DNA of 64,000 bases from Candidatus Cottocaccamicrobium excrementipullorum (GCA_018713255.1 DVFL01000015.1:62001-126000); one strand, 5' to 3'; shown: positions 46,585 to 55,786, numbered from the stretch's first letter. The notes: generated by a model not told the origin, from the sequence alone. Made by a program: numbers and translations.

Positions 46585-47265
46585 ATGGTAAAAGAACAGT
46601 TAAAAGAAGTACAGGACAGGATAAAAAATGCCTGTATCCGTGCAGGAAGAAATCCAGAAGAAGTAACCTTGATTGCCGTCAGCAAGACGAAGCCGGTTTC
46701 CATGATCCAGGAAGCTTATGAAGAAGGCATCCGGGATTTTGGAGAGAATAAAGTACAGGAAATTTTGGAGAAGGAACCGGTTTTGCCGGGGGATATCCGC
46801 TGGCATATGATTGGACATCTTCAGCGAAATAAAGTAAAGCAGGTGATCGACAAGGCAGTATTGATTCACTCTGTAGATTCTGTTCGCCTGGCCCGCCAGA
46901 TTGAGGAGGAGGCGGCGAAAAAGGATATCCAGGTGGACATCCTTCTTGAGGTAAATGTAGCCAGAGAAGAAAGCAAGTTCGGCTTTTTCCTGGAAGAAGT
47001 GGAGCCTGCGGCAATGGAAATCAAAGATTTCCCCCATGTGCATATTCGGGGATTAATGACAATTGCGCCTTTTGTTGAGAATTCCGAAGAAAATCGAAAT
47101 GTATTTAAAAAATTATTCGAATTATATGTTGACATGAAAAGTAAAAACATTGATAATGTTACTATGGACGTGCTTTCCATGGGTATGTCCGGGGATTATG
47201 AAGTGGCAATCGAAGAAGGGGCTACCATGGTTCGGATAGGCACCAGTATTTTCGGTTCCCGATAA
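46585..47265 (+). CDS. yggS: YggS family PLP homeostasis protein
   Basis: 226 aa single-domain fold type III PLP-binding protein. PLP lysine in LIAVSKTKP near residue 35; FGENKVQE and IRWHMIGHLQRNKVKQV are conserved. Keeps pyridoxal phosphate balance; no catalytic activity is known. Located directly before sepF as in Bacillus (ylmE-ylmF). Confidence 0.95.
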   Translation: MVKEQLKEVQDRIKNACIRAGRNPEEVTLIAVSKTKPVSMIQEAYEEGIRDFGENKVQEILEKEPVLPGDIRWHMIGHLQRNKVKQVIDKAVLIHSVDSVRLARQIEEEAAKKDIQVDILLEVNVAREESKFGFFLEEVEPAAMEIKDFPHVHIRGLMTIAPFVENSEENRNVFKKLFELYVDMKSKNIDNVTMDVLSMGMSGDYEVAIEEGATMVRIGTSIFGSR

Positions 47266-47284
47266 GGATTGGAGAGAGTTTAAA

Positions 47285-47794
47285 ATGAGTATTTTAAGCA
47301 GGCTGATGAACACAATGCGTCTGAGCGGTGAGGACGAAGACGATTACTATTTAGATGACGATGATTCCTTTGAGGAGGAGGCTCCTAGAAAATCCCTTTT
47401 TTCTAGGCATCAGGATGAGGATAATTATGATGAAGAGCCGGAGCCGAAAAACCGTTTTCTCGGCAGCCGCAGCGCTAAAGTAGTTCCGATGAGGAGGGGA
47501 ATGGAAGTGACAATGATTAAGCCTACATCCATGGAGGATTCAAGAGAGATTTGCGACTATCTTTTGGCAGGAAAAGCTGTTGTGATGAACATGGAAGGAA
47601 TTCATATGGAGACGGCCCAGAGAATCATTGATTTCGCCTCGGGCGCCACATATTCCATTGGGGGAAATCTGCAGAAGATTTCTAATTATATTTTCATTGC
47701 GACGCCTCAGTCAGTAGAATTGTCCGGAGATTTTCAGGATCTTTTATCTGGCGGTGATCTGGGAGGCGTTTCCGGATTAAATATCCGGTTTTAA
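47285..47794 (+). CDS. sepF: Cell division protein SepF
   Basis: 169 aa. N-terminal amphipathic membrane anchor (MSILSRLMNTMRLS), acidic linker (residues 18-75), and the C-terminal SepF domain (MIKPTSMEDSREICDYLLAGKAVVMNME ... ISNYIFIATP). Tethers FtsZ filaments to the membrane. Complements the MinCDE system encoded nearby. Confidence 0.95.
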   Translation: MSILSRLMNTMRLSGEDEDDYYLDDDDSFEEEAPRKSLFSRHQDEDNYDEEPEPKNRFLGSRSAKVVPMRRGMEVTMIKPTSMEDSREICDYLLAGKAVVMNMEGIHMETAQRIIDFASGATYSIGGNLQKISNYIFIATPQSVELSGDFQDLLSGGDLGGVSGLNIRF

Positions 47795-47807
47795 GGTTGT
47801 ATGAAGG

Positions 47808-47850
47808 CTGCCGTGAAGCTGATTTCGGGCTTGCGCGGCAGTTTTTTATT
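47808..47850 (+). terminator. Intrinsic terminator after sepF
   Basis: CTGCCG (47808-47813) pairs with CGGCAG (47836-47841), followed by six T. Separates sepF from aroB. Confidence 0.75.
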
Positions 47851-47890
47851 GATTTTGTTAAACTAATCATTTGACGGCAGGAGGAAGAAA

Positions 47891-48997
47891 ATGGAACGAT
47901 TAAGTGTGCATTTGGAAGAAAAGCCGATTTATTCAATTATTCTTGACCAGTCTTTCGACCATCTGGCTCAGGAGACAGAAAGACTTGGCACAGCAGGAAG
48001 AAAGCTGTGTATTGTCACTGACTCGAATGTAGCTCCTCTTTATTTGAAGGAAGTAACAGAAAAGCTTCAGCCCGTTTTTCAGCAAATTGATTCTTTTGTG
48101 TTTCCTGCTGGAGAAGAGCAGAAGAACTTGGACACAGTCAGAGCTCTTTATGAAGCGCTGATCCAGAAGGGCTACGACCGCGGGGATATGCTGGCTGCCT
48201 TAGGCGGAGGGGTGACTGGAGACTTGTGCGGATTTGCTGCGGCAACTTATCTGCGGGGGATTTCTTTTATTCAGATTCCCACTACCCTGCTGGCTCAGGT
48301 AGACTCAAGCATTGGCGGAAAGACTGGCGTGGATTTTGATTCCTATAAAAATATGGTGGGGGCGTTCCACATGCCAAAGCTGGTTTACACGAATGTAAGA
48401 ACGTTGCTGACTCTTCCCGAGGAGCAGTTTATTTCCGGAATGGGAGAAGTGGTAAAGCATGGCCTGATTAAAAATGAGGAATATTATCATTGGCTGATTC
48501 AGCACAGTGAAGAAATCATGAACCGGGATCTCTCCGTCTGCGAACAAATGATTCTGGAAAGCAACCGAATCAAGAGAGATGTGGTGGAAAAGGATCCAAA
48601 AGAAAAGGGAGAGCGCGCTCTTTTGAACTTTGGCCATACTCTTGGCCATGCCATTGAGAAAAAGAAGGAGTTTTCCATGTATCATGGCTGCTGCGTAGCT
48701 GCCGGTGCCCTGGCTGCTGCCTGGATTTCCATGGAGAGAGGGGGAATTACTGCGGAAGAGCTGGCAGAAATCCGCCAGGTGATGGAAAAATTCGGCCTTC
48801 CTCTTGCCATTGACGGACTTAAGGCACAAGAGGTGCTGGAGGCAGCTAAACATGATAAAAAGATGGATTCCGGCGTGATAAAGTTTATTCTGCTGAAAAA
48901 GATCGGTCAGGCTTACGTAGACCGCAGTGTTACCAGGGAGGAAATGCTGGGAGCTCTTAAATATATCGGCGTGCAGGAAACAGAGGACGGAAGGTGA
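47891..48997 (+). CDS. aroB: 3-dehydroquinate synthase
   Basis: 368 aa. Second step of the shikimate pathway, NAD- and metal-dependent. ALGGGVTGDLCGFAAATYLRG and DSSIGGKTGVDF are AroB signatures; the metal ligands lie in the Glu near GMGEVVKHG and in NFGHTLGHAIE. GGAGGAAG precedes ATG. Its location between sepF and lspA is unusual; no other aromatic-pathway gene is in the window. Confidence 0.95.
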   Translation: MERLSVHLEEKPIYSIILDQSFDHLAQETERLGTAGRKLCIVTDSNVAPLYLKEVTEKLQPVFQQIDSFVFPAGEEQKNLDTVRALYEALIQKGYDRGDMLAALGGGVTGDLCGFAAATYLRGISFIQIPTTLLAQVDSSIGGKTGVDFDSYKNMVGAFHMPKLVYTNVRTLLTLPEEQFISGMGEVVKHGLIKNEEYYHWLIQHSEEIMNRDLSVCEQMILESNRIKRDVVEKDPKEKGERALLNFGHTLGHAIEKKKEFSMYHGCCVAAGALAAAWISMERGGITAEELAEIRQVMEKFGLPLAIDGLKAQEVLEAAKHDKKMDSGVIKFILLKKIGQAYVDRSVTREEMLGALKYIGVQETEDGR

Positions 48998-48998
48998 C

Positions 48999-49535
48999 AT
49001 GGGAAAGATAATCAGAACAATGAAAGAAAAGTGGAAAGGCCTCCTGCTTTTCCTGGTTTTCTGCGGCGGATTGATCTGGCTGGATCAATGGACGAAAAAG
49101 CTGGCAGTGGAGCATTTAAAAGGCAAGGATCCCATTGTTTTGTGGAAAGGCGTATTTCAGCTGCAGTATCTAGAAAATCGAGGAGCTGCTTTCGGCATGC
49201 TTCAAGAACGGCAGGCGTTTTTTTTGCTCATCGGGATCATTGTCTTTGCAGCTGTAGTTTTTGCATTGTATCGAATGCCGTTCTCCCGAAGATACCTTCC
49301 TCTGGGTTTTTGTATGGCTTTAATCGTATCCGGGGCGGCTGGAAATATGATCGATCGTCTGCGCCAGCACTTTGTGGTAGATTTTTTTTACTTCAGTCTT
49401 ATTGATTTTCCGATTTTTAATGTGGCGGATTGTTATGTGACCGTGGCTGCAGTTCTTCTTGTGGGATTGCTGCTGTGGTTTTATGGGGATGAGGAACTGG
49501 AGGTATTTTCCTGGAAGAAAGGGGCCAAAACGTGA
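48999..49535 (+). CDS. lspA: Lipoprotein signal peptidase (signal peptidase II)
   Basis: 178 aa with four membrane segments. Catalytic Asp pair in GNMIDRL and FNVADCYV. Cleaves the signal of prolipoproteins, such as the DUF3048, UgpB-like and carboxypeptidase lipoproteins in this window. Starts one base after the aroB stop with GGAAGGTG upstream; overlaps rluD. Confidence 0.95.
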   Translation: MGKIIRTMKEKWKGLLLFLVFCGGLIWLDQWTKKLAVEHLKGKDPIVLWKGVFQLQYLENRGAAFGMLQERQAFFLLIGIIVFAAVVFALYRMPFSRRYLPLGFCMALIVSGAAGNMIDRLRQHFVVDFFYFSLIDFPIFNVADCYVTVAAVLLVGLLLWFYGDEELEVFSWKKGAKT

Positions 49536-50449
49536 ATCTGCAATTTGTGGTGACAGAAGAAGAACAGGATCTGCGGATTGATAAATACTTGACAGACTGT
49601 TGTGAACATTTGTCGCGGTCTTATCTCCAGAAGCTGTTAAAAGCTCAAGATGTTCTGGTAAATGGAAATCCGGTGAAGAGCAGCTATAAAATAAATGAAG
49701 GGGATGTTATAGACTGTCATGTTCCGGAGGCTGTAGAACCGGAAATTTTGGCAGAAAACATCCCGTTGGACATTCTCTATGAGGATCAGGATGTTATTCT
49801 GGTTAATAAGCCTAAAGGCATGGTGGTTCATCCAGCTCCCGGCCATACCAGCCATACATTGGTCAATGGATTGCTGTATCACTGCAGAAATCAGCTTTCC
49901 GGCATTAACGGAGTAATGCGTCCGGGAATTGTTCATCGTATTGACAAGGATACCACAGGAGTGCTGATTGTCTGTAAAAATGATTCTGCCCATCAAAGCA
50001 TTGCTAAGCAGCTGAAGGATCACACCATCACTCGTCGATATCGGGCGGTTGTTCATGGGATAATAAAAGAGGATCAGGGAACGGTGGACGCACCCATCGG
50101 CCGCCATCCCACTGACAGGAAACGGATGAGTATAAACCAGCGGAATGGAAAGCCAGCGGTTACTCATTATCAAGTGCTGAAGCGGTTTAAGGGCTACACT
50201 TACATTGAATGTCGGCTGGAGACGGGGAGAACTCATCAGATCAGAGTTCACATGGCTAGTATACATCATCCTCTGGTGGGAGATACGGTTTATGGACCTT
50301 CTTCCGAACCCTTTCGCCATCTTCAGGGTCAAACCCTTCATGCGGGAGTTCTTGGGTTTATCCATCCCAGAACAGGAGAGTATATGGAATTTACAGCACC
50401 TCTCCCCACATATTTTGAGGATTTATTGAAAAAACTGGAAAGATTATGA
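49532..50449 (+). CDS. rluD: RluA/RluD family pseudouridine synthase
   Basis: 305 aa. N-terminal S4 RNA-binding domain (LRIDKYLTDCCEHLSRSYLQKLL) and catalytic motif HRIDKDTTGVLIV with the essential Asp near residue 142. Modifies uridines in large-subunit rRNA. GTG start overlaps the lspA stop (GTGA). The lspA-rluD pair is standard in Firmicutes. Confidence 0.93.
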   Translation: MNLQFVVTEEEQDLRIDKYLTDCCEHLSRSYLQKLLKAQDVLVNGNPVKSSYKINEGDVIDCHVPEAVEPEILAENIPLDILYEDQDVILVNKPKGMVVHPAPGHTSHTLVNGLLYHCRNQLSGINGVMRPGIVHRIDKDTTGVLIVCKNDSAHQSIAKQLKDHTITRRYRAVVHGIIKEDQGTVDAPIGRHPTDRKRMSINQRNGKPAVTHYQVLKRFKGYTYIECRLETGRTHQIRVHMASIHHPLVGDTVYGPSSEPFRHLQGQTLHAGVLGFIHPRTGEYMEFTAPLPTYFEDLLKKLERL

Positions 50450-50505
50450 AATATAAAGAAATGAGATAGAATGGTTACATTTTTTCCTAAATTTCAGAGA
50501 ATAGC

Positions 50506-50534
50506 TATACTTTTTCTGGAATTTATTGTATAAT
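50506..50534 (+). promoter_or_regulatory. Candidate promoter of the cytidylate-kinase-like gene
   Basis: Perfect TATAAT at 50529-50534 with a poor -35 (TATACT at 17 bases). About 32 bases before ATG. Confidence 0.45.
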
Positions 50535-50565
50535 ATTCATAAGGTTCCAGAAAGGAGAGGTGCAT

Positions 50566-51198
50566 ATGAAGGGAAATCTGGTTATTACTATTGGCCGTCA
50601 GTGTGGCAGCGGAGGCCGTAAGATTGGCATGAAACTGGCGGAAAAGCTGGGCGTTAAGTGTTATGATAAAGAACTTCTGACCCTTGCTGCAAAAAACAGC
50701 GGTTTAGCCCAGGAGTTGTTTGAAACTCACGATGAAAAACCCACCAACAGTTTCCTATACTCTTTGGTAATGGATACATATTCCATGGGATATTCTTCAT
50801 CTTATTTGGATATGCCTCTTAACCACAAGGTATTTTTGGCGCAGTTTGATACCATTAAAAAGCTGGCGTCTGAAGAGTCATGCGTAATCGTAGGACGCTG
50901 TGCAGATTACGCGTTGGCGGACTTCCCCAATGTGGTGTCTGTATTTATTTGGGGCGAGGATAAGGATAAGATTGAATCTTTGAAAAAAGAGCATCAGGTA
51001 GATGACGCTAAGGCGAAAGACATGATGATTAAGACGGACAAAAAGCGTTCCAGCTACTACAATTACTATTCCAGCAAGAAGTGGGGAGATGCCAAGAGCT
51101 ACGATCTGTGCATCAACAGCAGTGCTGTGGGACAGGACGGCGCTGTTAAAATGATTTTGGACTTTGCCGAGGCAAAGCAGGCGTGGAAAAATCGGTAA
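50566..51198 (+). CDS. Cytidylate kinase-like protein
   Basis: 210 aa, AAA_26 family. The P-loop region ITIGRQCGSGGRKIGMKLAEKLG at residues 6-28 is typical of this kinase-like family, common in Lachnospiraceae and distinct from housekeeping CMP kinase. VIVGRCADYAL near 107 and RSSYYNYYSSKKWGD near 165 are also conserved. Substrate unknown. ATG 50566 has AAAGGAGAGG upstream. Confidence 0.8.
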   Translation: MKGNLVITIGRQCGSGGRKIGMKLAEKLGVKCYDKELLTLAAKNSGLAQELFETHDEKPTNSFLYSLVMDTYSMGYSSSYLDMPLNHKVFLAQFDTIKKLASEESCVIVGRCADYALADFPNVVSVFIWGEDKDKIESLKKEHQVDDAKAKDMMIKTDKKRSSYYNYYSSKKWGDAKSYDLCINSSAVGQDGAVKMILDFAEAKQAWKNR

Positions 51199-51228
51199 CT
51201 TTTTCAGAAACTGTACAAATGCAAATTT

Positions 51229-51258
51229 CAGGGCTGCAGGGAATTCCCTGCAGCCCTG
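51229..51258. terminator. 30-bp perfect palindrome, probable terminator
   Basis: Thirteen-base arms (51229-51241 and 51246-51258) with an AATT centre, followed by TTTG only. Very stable hairpin 30 bases after the kinase-like gene; it may terminate weakly or protect the mRNA end. Confidence 0.6.
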
Positions 51259-51333
51259 TTTGCGGGTCTGTCCAGCATCTGTGTTTTTGCGGTTCATTGA
51301 CGCAGCTTTTTGTCAAAAAAATGCGAGAAACCG

Positions 51334-51362
51334 TTGACAATGAATCAATGACATGGTATCAT
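51334..51362 (+). promoter_or_regulatory. Promoter of the rplU operon
   Basis: Perfect TTGACA, 17-base spacer, TATCAT (five of six). Confidence 0.8.
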
Positions 51363-51369
51363 TACATGG

Positions 51370-51440
51370 TATGCCGCACAACGAGGTTATAAGACTGTCA
51401 TGAGGCAGGCACCAAAGTTGGCGAGTAATGATAATAGGAG
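51370..51440 (+). ncRNA. Candidate ribosomal protein L21 leader
   Basis: About 80 transcribed bases before rplU contain CCGCACAACGAGG, a CTGTCATGAGGCAG hairpin and CCAAAGTTGG, a layout like autoregulatory L21 leaders of Firmicutes. Position is as expected; a covariance search is needed to confirm the class. Confidence 0.5.
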
Positions 51441-51450
51441 GTCCCTGAAA

Positions 51451-51759
51451 ATGTACGCGATTATTGCAACAGGCGGAAAGCAGTACAAGGTAAGTGAGGG
51501 CGATATCATTAAGGTAGAGAAGCTGGGCGCACAGGCCGGCGAAACCGTTACCTTCGACCAGGTACTGGCTGTAAGCAACGGCGAATTAACCGTAGGATGC
51601 CCCACCGTGGCTGGCGCTACCGTTACCGCTTCTGTGGTAAAGGAAGGAAAGGCAAAGAAGGTTATCGTTTACAAGTATAAGAGCAAAACTGGCTATCATA
51701 AGAAGAACGGCCACAGACAGCTTTATACCCAGGTCAAGATTGACAAGATCAATGCCTAA
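51451..51759 (+). CDS. rplU: 50S ribosomal protein L21
   Basis: 102 aa. [18 protein letters not shown] and [22 protein letters not shown] are L21 signatures. Binds 23S rRNA domain near L20. ATAGGAGG precedes ATG 51451. First gene of the rplU-prp-rpmA operon. Confidence 0.98.
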   Translation: MYAIIATGGKQYKVSEGDIIKVEKLGAQAGETVTFDQVLAVSNGELTVGCPTVAGATVTASVVKEGKAKKVIVYKYKSKTGYHKKNGHRQLYTQVKIDKINA

Positions 51760-51761
51760 TT

Positions 51762-52091
51762 ATGATTAAGGCAACCGTATTCCAGGATTCTGAAGGGCAG
51801 ATCTGCGGTGTTGAGCTGCGGGGGCATGCAGGTTATGGGGAATATGGACAGGATATTATTTGTTCTGCTGTGTCCGTTCTGGCAATTAACTTTGCTAATT
51901 CTGTAGAGACATTTACAGAAGACGGATTTACCGGAGAAGTGGACCAGGAGAAGGGAGATTTTTCCTTTCATTTTACGGACCATATCAGCAGTCAGTCCCG
52001 TTTATTGATGGATTCCATGGTGCTGGGACTGAAGACCATTGCAGAATCCTATGGAAATGAATACATTAGCATCCAATACAGGGAGGTGTAA
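51762..52091 (+). CDS. prp: Ribosomal-processing cysteine protease Prp
   Basis: 109 aa. Catalytic His in GHAGYGEYG (residue 21) and Cys in DIICSAVS (near 34) match Prp. It removes the N-terminal extension of L27, encoded immediately downstream, which carries such an extension. Starts two bases after rplU. Confidence 0.94.
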   Translation: MIKATVFQDSEGQICGVELRGHAGYGEYGQDIICSAVSVLAINFANSVETFTEDGFTGEVDQEKGDFSFHFTDHISSQSRLLMDSMVLGLKTIAESYGNEYISIQYREV

Positions 52092-52094
52092 ACT

Positions 52095-52385
52095 ATGTTA
52101 AATATGAACCTTCAGTTATTCGCTCATAAGAAAGGTGTTGGTTCTACCAAGAACGGCCGTGACTCTGAGTCCAAGAGACTGGGCGCTAAGAGAGCTGACG
52201 GACAGTTCGTACTGGCTGGCAACATTCTGTACAGACAGCGCGGAACCAAGATCCATCCAGGCAACAATGTAGGTAAGGGCGGCGATGATACCTTATTTGC
52301 ACTGGTTGACGGCGTGGTAAGATTTGAGAGAAAGGGCAGAGACAAGAAGCAGGTTTCTGTATACCCGAAAGTAATCAACGAATAA
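52095..52385 (+). CDS. rpmA: 50S ribosomal protein L27 with cleavable N-terminal extension
   Basis: 96 aa. [20 protein letters not shown] and [23 protein letters not shown] are L27. The first ten residues [10 protein letters not shown] fit the Firmicutes extension cut by Prp between F and A, exposing the tail that reaches the peptidyl transferase centre. GGGAGGTG eight bases before ATG 52095 favours this start. Confidence 0.97.
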   Translation: MLNMNLQLFAHKKGVGSTKNGRDSESKRLGAKRADGQFVLAGNILYRQRGTKIHPGNNVGKGGDDTLFALVDGVVRFERKGRDKKQVSVYPKVINE

Positions 52386-52393
52386 GAATGACG

Positions 52394-52430
52394 AAAGGCT
52401 TCATACTTGAATGGTATGGAGCCTTTTTCT
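52394..52430 (+). terminator. Intrinsic terminator after rpmA
   Basis: AAAGGCTTCATAC pairs with GTATGGAGCCTTT across a short loop and is followed by T residues. Partial or full stop before obg. Confidence 0.75.
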
Positions 52431-52536
52431 TAAGTCACATCATAATCCTGTATCACACCATGATGTATTAACAGATGGCAGGAGCAGTTTGACTCTGCCG
52501 TCAGGGACAATACAGGAAGAAAGGTATGGTGAAGTT

Positions 52537-53826
52537 ATGTTTTGCGACAGGGCAAAAGTATTTATTAAATCAGGAAAAGGCGGAGACGGCCACGTTTCCT
52601 TCCGCAGAGAGCTTTATGTGCCGGCTGGAGGGCCGGACGGCGGAGACGGCGGAAGAGGAGGAGACATTATTTTCGAGGTGGACGACGGGTTAAATACCCT
52701 GTCGGATTTTCGCCATGTGCGGAAATATATAGCTTCCAGCGGTGAAGAAGGTGGAAAGCGGCGTTGTCACGGAGCAGATGGAAAAGATTTGGTAATCAAG
52801 GTTCCAGAAGGCACAGTGATCAAGGAACTGGAAAGCGGCAAGGTAATCGCTGATATGTCTGGAGAAAACCGCAGAGAAGTTGTGTTAAAGGGAGGAAAAG
52901 GCGGATTAGGCAACATGCACTACGCTACTTCCACCATGCAGGCTCCTAAATATGCCCAGCCGGGGCAGCCGGCCCAGGAACTTTGGGTACAGCTGGAGCT
53001 TAAGGTGATTGCTGATGTGGGATTGGTAGGATTTCCTAATGTGGGAAAATCTACTCTTCTTTCCCGGGTGAGCAACGCCAAACCGAAAATTGCAAATTAT
53101 CACTTTACCACACTTGATCCTCATCTTGGAGTGGTGGATTTAGGTTCTGGAGCAGGATTCGTTATGGCAGATATTCCAGGATTGATTGAAGGCGCTTCTG
53201 AAGGCGTTGGACTGGGCCATGATTTCCTCAGGCATATTGAGCGGACCAGAGTTTTGATTCATGTCGTGGACGCGGCATCCACAGAAGGGCGGGATCCGGT
53301 TCAGGATATCCGCACCATTTTAAAGGAATTAGAAGCTTATAATCCAGAACTGCTTACCCGCCCCCAGGTGATTGCAGCAAATAAGATGGATGCTATTTAT
53401 CAGGAGGAGGGACAGGATCCTCTTAAGGCGCTGAAAGAAGCTTTTGAACCTGAGGGAATTCAAGTATTTCCCATTTCAGCTGTAAGTGGACAGGGAGTAA
53501 AGGAATTATTATATTACGTTAATGAACTGCTGAAAAATACAGATCAGAAACCAGTGATTTTCCAGAAAGAATTTGATCCTTCCGTCATGCTGGTATCATC
53601 TAATCTGCCTTATACGGTGGAAAAAGACGAGGAAGGCGTTTATGTGGTGGAAGGCCCAAGAATCGAGAAGATGCTGGGGTATACCAATCTGGAATCAGAA
53701 AGAGGATTTGATTTCTTCCAACGGTTCTTAAAGGAAAATGGAATTCTGGATAAACTGGAGGAAGCAGGAATCCAGGAGGGTGATACCGTCCGCATGTACG
53801 GCCTGGTATTTGATTATTATAAATAA
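52537..53826 (+). CDS. obg: GTPase Obg
   Basis: 429 aa. Glycine-rich N-terminal Obg fold (FIKSGKGGDGHVSFRRE ... GGPDGGDGGRGGD), G domain with GFPNVGKSTLLS (near 167), DIPGLIEGA and NKMD, and a C-terminal OCT domain. Couples 50S assembly and growth state. ATG 52537 with GAAAGG further upstream; the frame is open 42 codons before it but that part overlaps the terminator. Confidence 0.97.
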   Translation: MFCDRAKVFIKSGKGGDGHVSFRRELYVPAGGPDGGDGGRGGDIIFEVDDGLNTLSDFRHVRKYIASSGEEGGKRRCHGADGKDLVIKVPEGTVIKELESGKVIADMSGENRREVVLKGGKGGLGNMHYATSTMQAPKYAQPGQPAQELWVQLELKVIADVGLVGFPNVGKSTLLSRVSNAKPKIANYHFTTLDPHLGVVDLGSGAGFVMADIPGLIEGASEGVGLGHDFLRHIERTRVLIHVVDAASTEGRDPVQDIRTILKELEAYNPELLTRPQVIAANKMDAIYQEEGQDPLKALKEAFEPEGIQVFPISAVSGQGVKELLYYVNELLKNTDQKPVIFQKEFDPSVMLVSSNLPYTVEKDEEGVYVVEGPRIEKMLGYTNLESERGFDFFQRFLKENGILDKLEEAGIQEGDTVRMYGLVFDYYK

Positions 53827-53841
53827 AGGAGCAAAAGAAAA

Positions 53842-54138
53842 ATGACAAGCAAGCAGAGATCTTATTTAAAAGGCTTGGCCATGAATTTAGATCCGATTTT
53901 TCAGATCGGAAAGTCCAGCCTGACTCCTGAAGTCACTGCTGCAGTGGATGAGGCGCTGGAGGCCAGAGAACTGATTAAGATTACAATATTAAAGAACTGT
54001 CTGGACGATGGAAGAGCAGTAGCAGAGACCCTGGCAGAGCGCACACATTCTCAGGTGGTGCAGGTCATTGGAAGGAAAATTGTACTGTATCGTCCGGCAA
54101 AAGACGAAGGAAAGCGTAAAATTGTACTTCCCCAGTGA
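53842..54138 (+). CDS. yhbY: YhbY family CRM-domain RNA-binding protein
   Basis: 98 aa. LDPIFQIGKSSLT contains the GxxG-like loop region of the CRM domain, and RELIKITILKNC is conserved. Associated with pre-50S particles. Usual partner of obg and nadD. Confidence 0.93.
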   Translation: MTSKQRSYLKGLAMNLDPIFQIGKSSLTPEVTAAVDEALEARELIKITILKNCLDDGRAVAETLAERTHSQVVQVIGRKIVLYRPAKDEGKRKIVLPQ

Positions 54139-54179
54139 TGGGAGAGCAGAGACAGAAGCAGGAAGAGAGGAAAGCGAAC

Positions 54180-54800
54180 ATGGCCAGAATAGGGATTATG
54201 GGAGGAACTTTCGATCCAATTCACAACGGCCACCTGCAGCTGGGCAGGCAGGCAAAAGAGGAATATGCGTTGGATCAGGTCTGGTTTATGCCTTCCGGAC
54301 AGCCCCCTCACAAGAAGGACCACAAAATAACGGACGCAAAAATTCGTCTGGAAATGGTCAGGCTGGCGCTGGAAGGACAGGATGGCTTGATGCTTTCTGA
54401 TTTTGAACTTCGGCGTCCTGGAAACACCTATACGGCACAGACGCTGTCTCTGCTTCGTGAAGAATATCCAGAAGATCAGTTTTATTTTATTATCGGGGCA
54501 GATTCTCTGTATGATATTGAAAAATGGTATCACCCGGAGGCGGTTATGGCTCAGGCGGTTCTTCTGGTGGCTTCCCGGGACTGGGATAAGAAGCATCCTA
54601 CGCTGGAAGGGCAGATTTCCCATCTTTCGGAGAAATACGGAGCAAAGATTAATATTCTTCACTGCAGCAAGGTTCACGTTTCTTCAGAAGAAATCCGCAG
54701 GATGGTTTCTCAGGGAAAACCGCTGGAAGGACTTCTTCCAGAACGAGTGGTGGAATACGTGAAACAGCATCACCTGTATGAACAGCCGTCTCTGGTTTAG
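54180..54800 (+). CDS. nadD: Nicotinate-nucleotide adenylyltransferase
   Basis: 206 aa. GGTFDPIHNGHL near residue 8 holds the HxGH nucleotidyltransferase site, and VSSEEIR near 165 the second motif. Makes deamido-NAD in NAD synthesis. ATG 54180 (AGAGGAAAG upstream) gives the usual MARIGIMGG start; ATG 54135 overlapping yhbY would add 15 atypical residues. Confidence 0.96.
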   Translation: MARIGIMGGTFDPIHNGHLQLGRQAKEEYALDQVWFMPSGQPPHKKDHKITDAKIRLEMVRLALEGQDGLMLSDFELRRPGNTYTAQTLSLLREEYPEDQFYFIIGADSLYDIEKWYHPEAVMAQAVLLVASRDWDKKHPTLEGQISHLSEKYGAKINILHCSKVHVSSEEIRRMVSQGKPLEGLLPERVVEYVKQHHLYEQPSLV

Positions 54801-54815
54801 TAGGAGGAATTACAA

Positions 54816-55427
54816 ATGACGGAAACCATGAATCTGGTATTATCTTATCGAAAGAATCTGGAAATGAAGCTGGATCCCATGCGGTATGAACATTCTCTCA
54901 GTGTTTCCTATACCTGTATGAATCTGGCCATGCGTTATGGCTGCGATTTGGGAAAGGCAGAAATCGCAGGCCTTCTTCATGATTGCGGAAAACGGTATTC
55001 CGATCAGATTATTTTGAAAAAATGTATTAAACACAAGATTTCCTTTTCTGAAGAGGAGGCGGAAACTCCGGCAGTGCTTCATGCCAATTATGGCGCATGG
55101 CTGGCCCAGCATAAGTATGGTATTCAGGATCCTGAGATATTATCGGCAATTCTTTACCACACCACAGGGAAACCGGCAATGAGTATGCTGGAAAAAATTG
55201 TCTACATTGCTGATTATATTGAACCACGCAGATATAAAGCTGAGAATCTTCCGGAGATTCGTGCTCTTGCCTATGAAGATCTGGATGAGACCATGTATCA
55301 GATTTTAAAGGGAACACTGAATTATCTGGAGAAGAAGAAGAGCAAAATAGACCCCATGACCATGAAGGCCTGTGAATATTATCAGGAGATTCATGGTCAG
55401 AAAGAAAGGAAAAAAGGAGAGAGGTAA
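54816..55427 (+). CDS. yqeK: YqeK family HD-domain phosphohydrolase (Ap4A hydrolase)
   Basis: 203 aa. HD motif GLLHDCGKRY near residue 50, with MRYEHSLSVSYTCMNLA supplying an upstream His. The family hydrolyses diadenosine tetraphosphate symmetrically. AGGAGG precedes ATG; the stop overlaps rsfS. Confidence 0.93.
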   Translation: MTETMNLVLSYRKNLEMKLDPMRYEHSLSVSYTCMNLAMRYGCDLGKAEIAGLLHDCGKRYSDQIILKKCIKHKISFSEEEAETPAVLHANYGAWLAQHKYGIQDPEILSAILYHTTGKPAMSMLEKIVYIADYIEPRRYKAENLPEIRALAYEDLDETMYQILKGTLNYLEKKKSKIDPMTMKACEYYQEIHGQKERKKGER

Positions 55428-55780
55428 TGGAAGCTTCAAGAGAAATGGTAAAGCTTGCAGCAGCGGCTCTTGCAGAGAAAAAGGGAGAGGATATCCAGGT
55501 TATTGATATCCGGGAAGTGACGGTGCTGGCAGATTATTTTATCTTAGCCAGCGGAGGAAATCCTAACCAGATTCAGGCAATGGCAGACCAGGTGGAGGAA
55601 GATCTGGGAAAGGCAGGATATGAATGCCGCCAGGTTGAAGGTTATCGGACTGCCAGCTGGATCCTCATGGATTACGGAGATATTATCGTTCATATTTTCA
55701 GCCGAGAAGACAGATTGTTTTACGATCTGGAGCGAATCTGGAGAGACGGAAAAACAATTGTGGATCTGGAAGATTTATAA
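55427..55780 (+). CDS. rsfS: Ribosomal silencing factor RsfS
   Basis: 117 aa. DIREVTVLADYFILASGGNPNQIQAMAD and GYRTASWILMDYGDIIVHIF are RsfS signatures. Binds L14 and blocks subunit joining when nutrients are low. Last gene of the obg to rsfS run. Confidence 0.95.
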   Translation: MEASREMVKLAAAALAEKKGEDIQVIDIREVTVLADYFILASGGNPNQIQAMADQVEEDLGKAGYECRQVEGYRTASWILMDYGDIIVHIFSREDRLFYDLERIWRDGKTIVDLEDL

Positions 55781-55786
55781 AAAACT

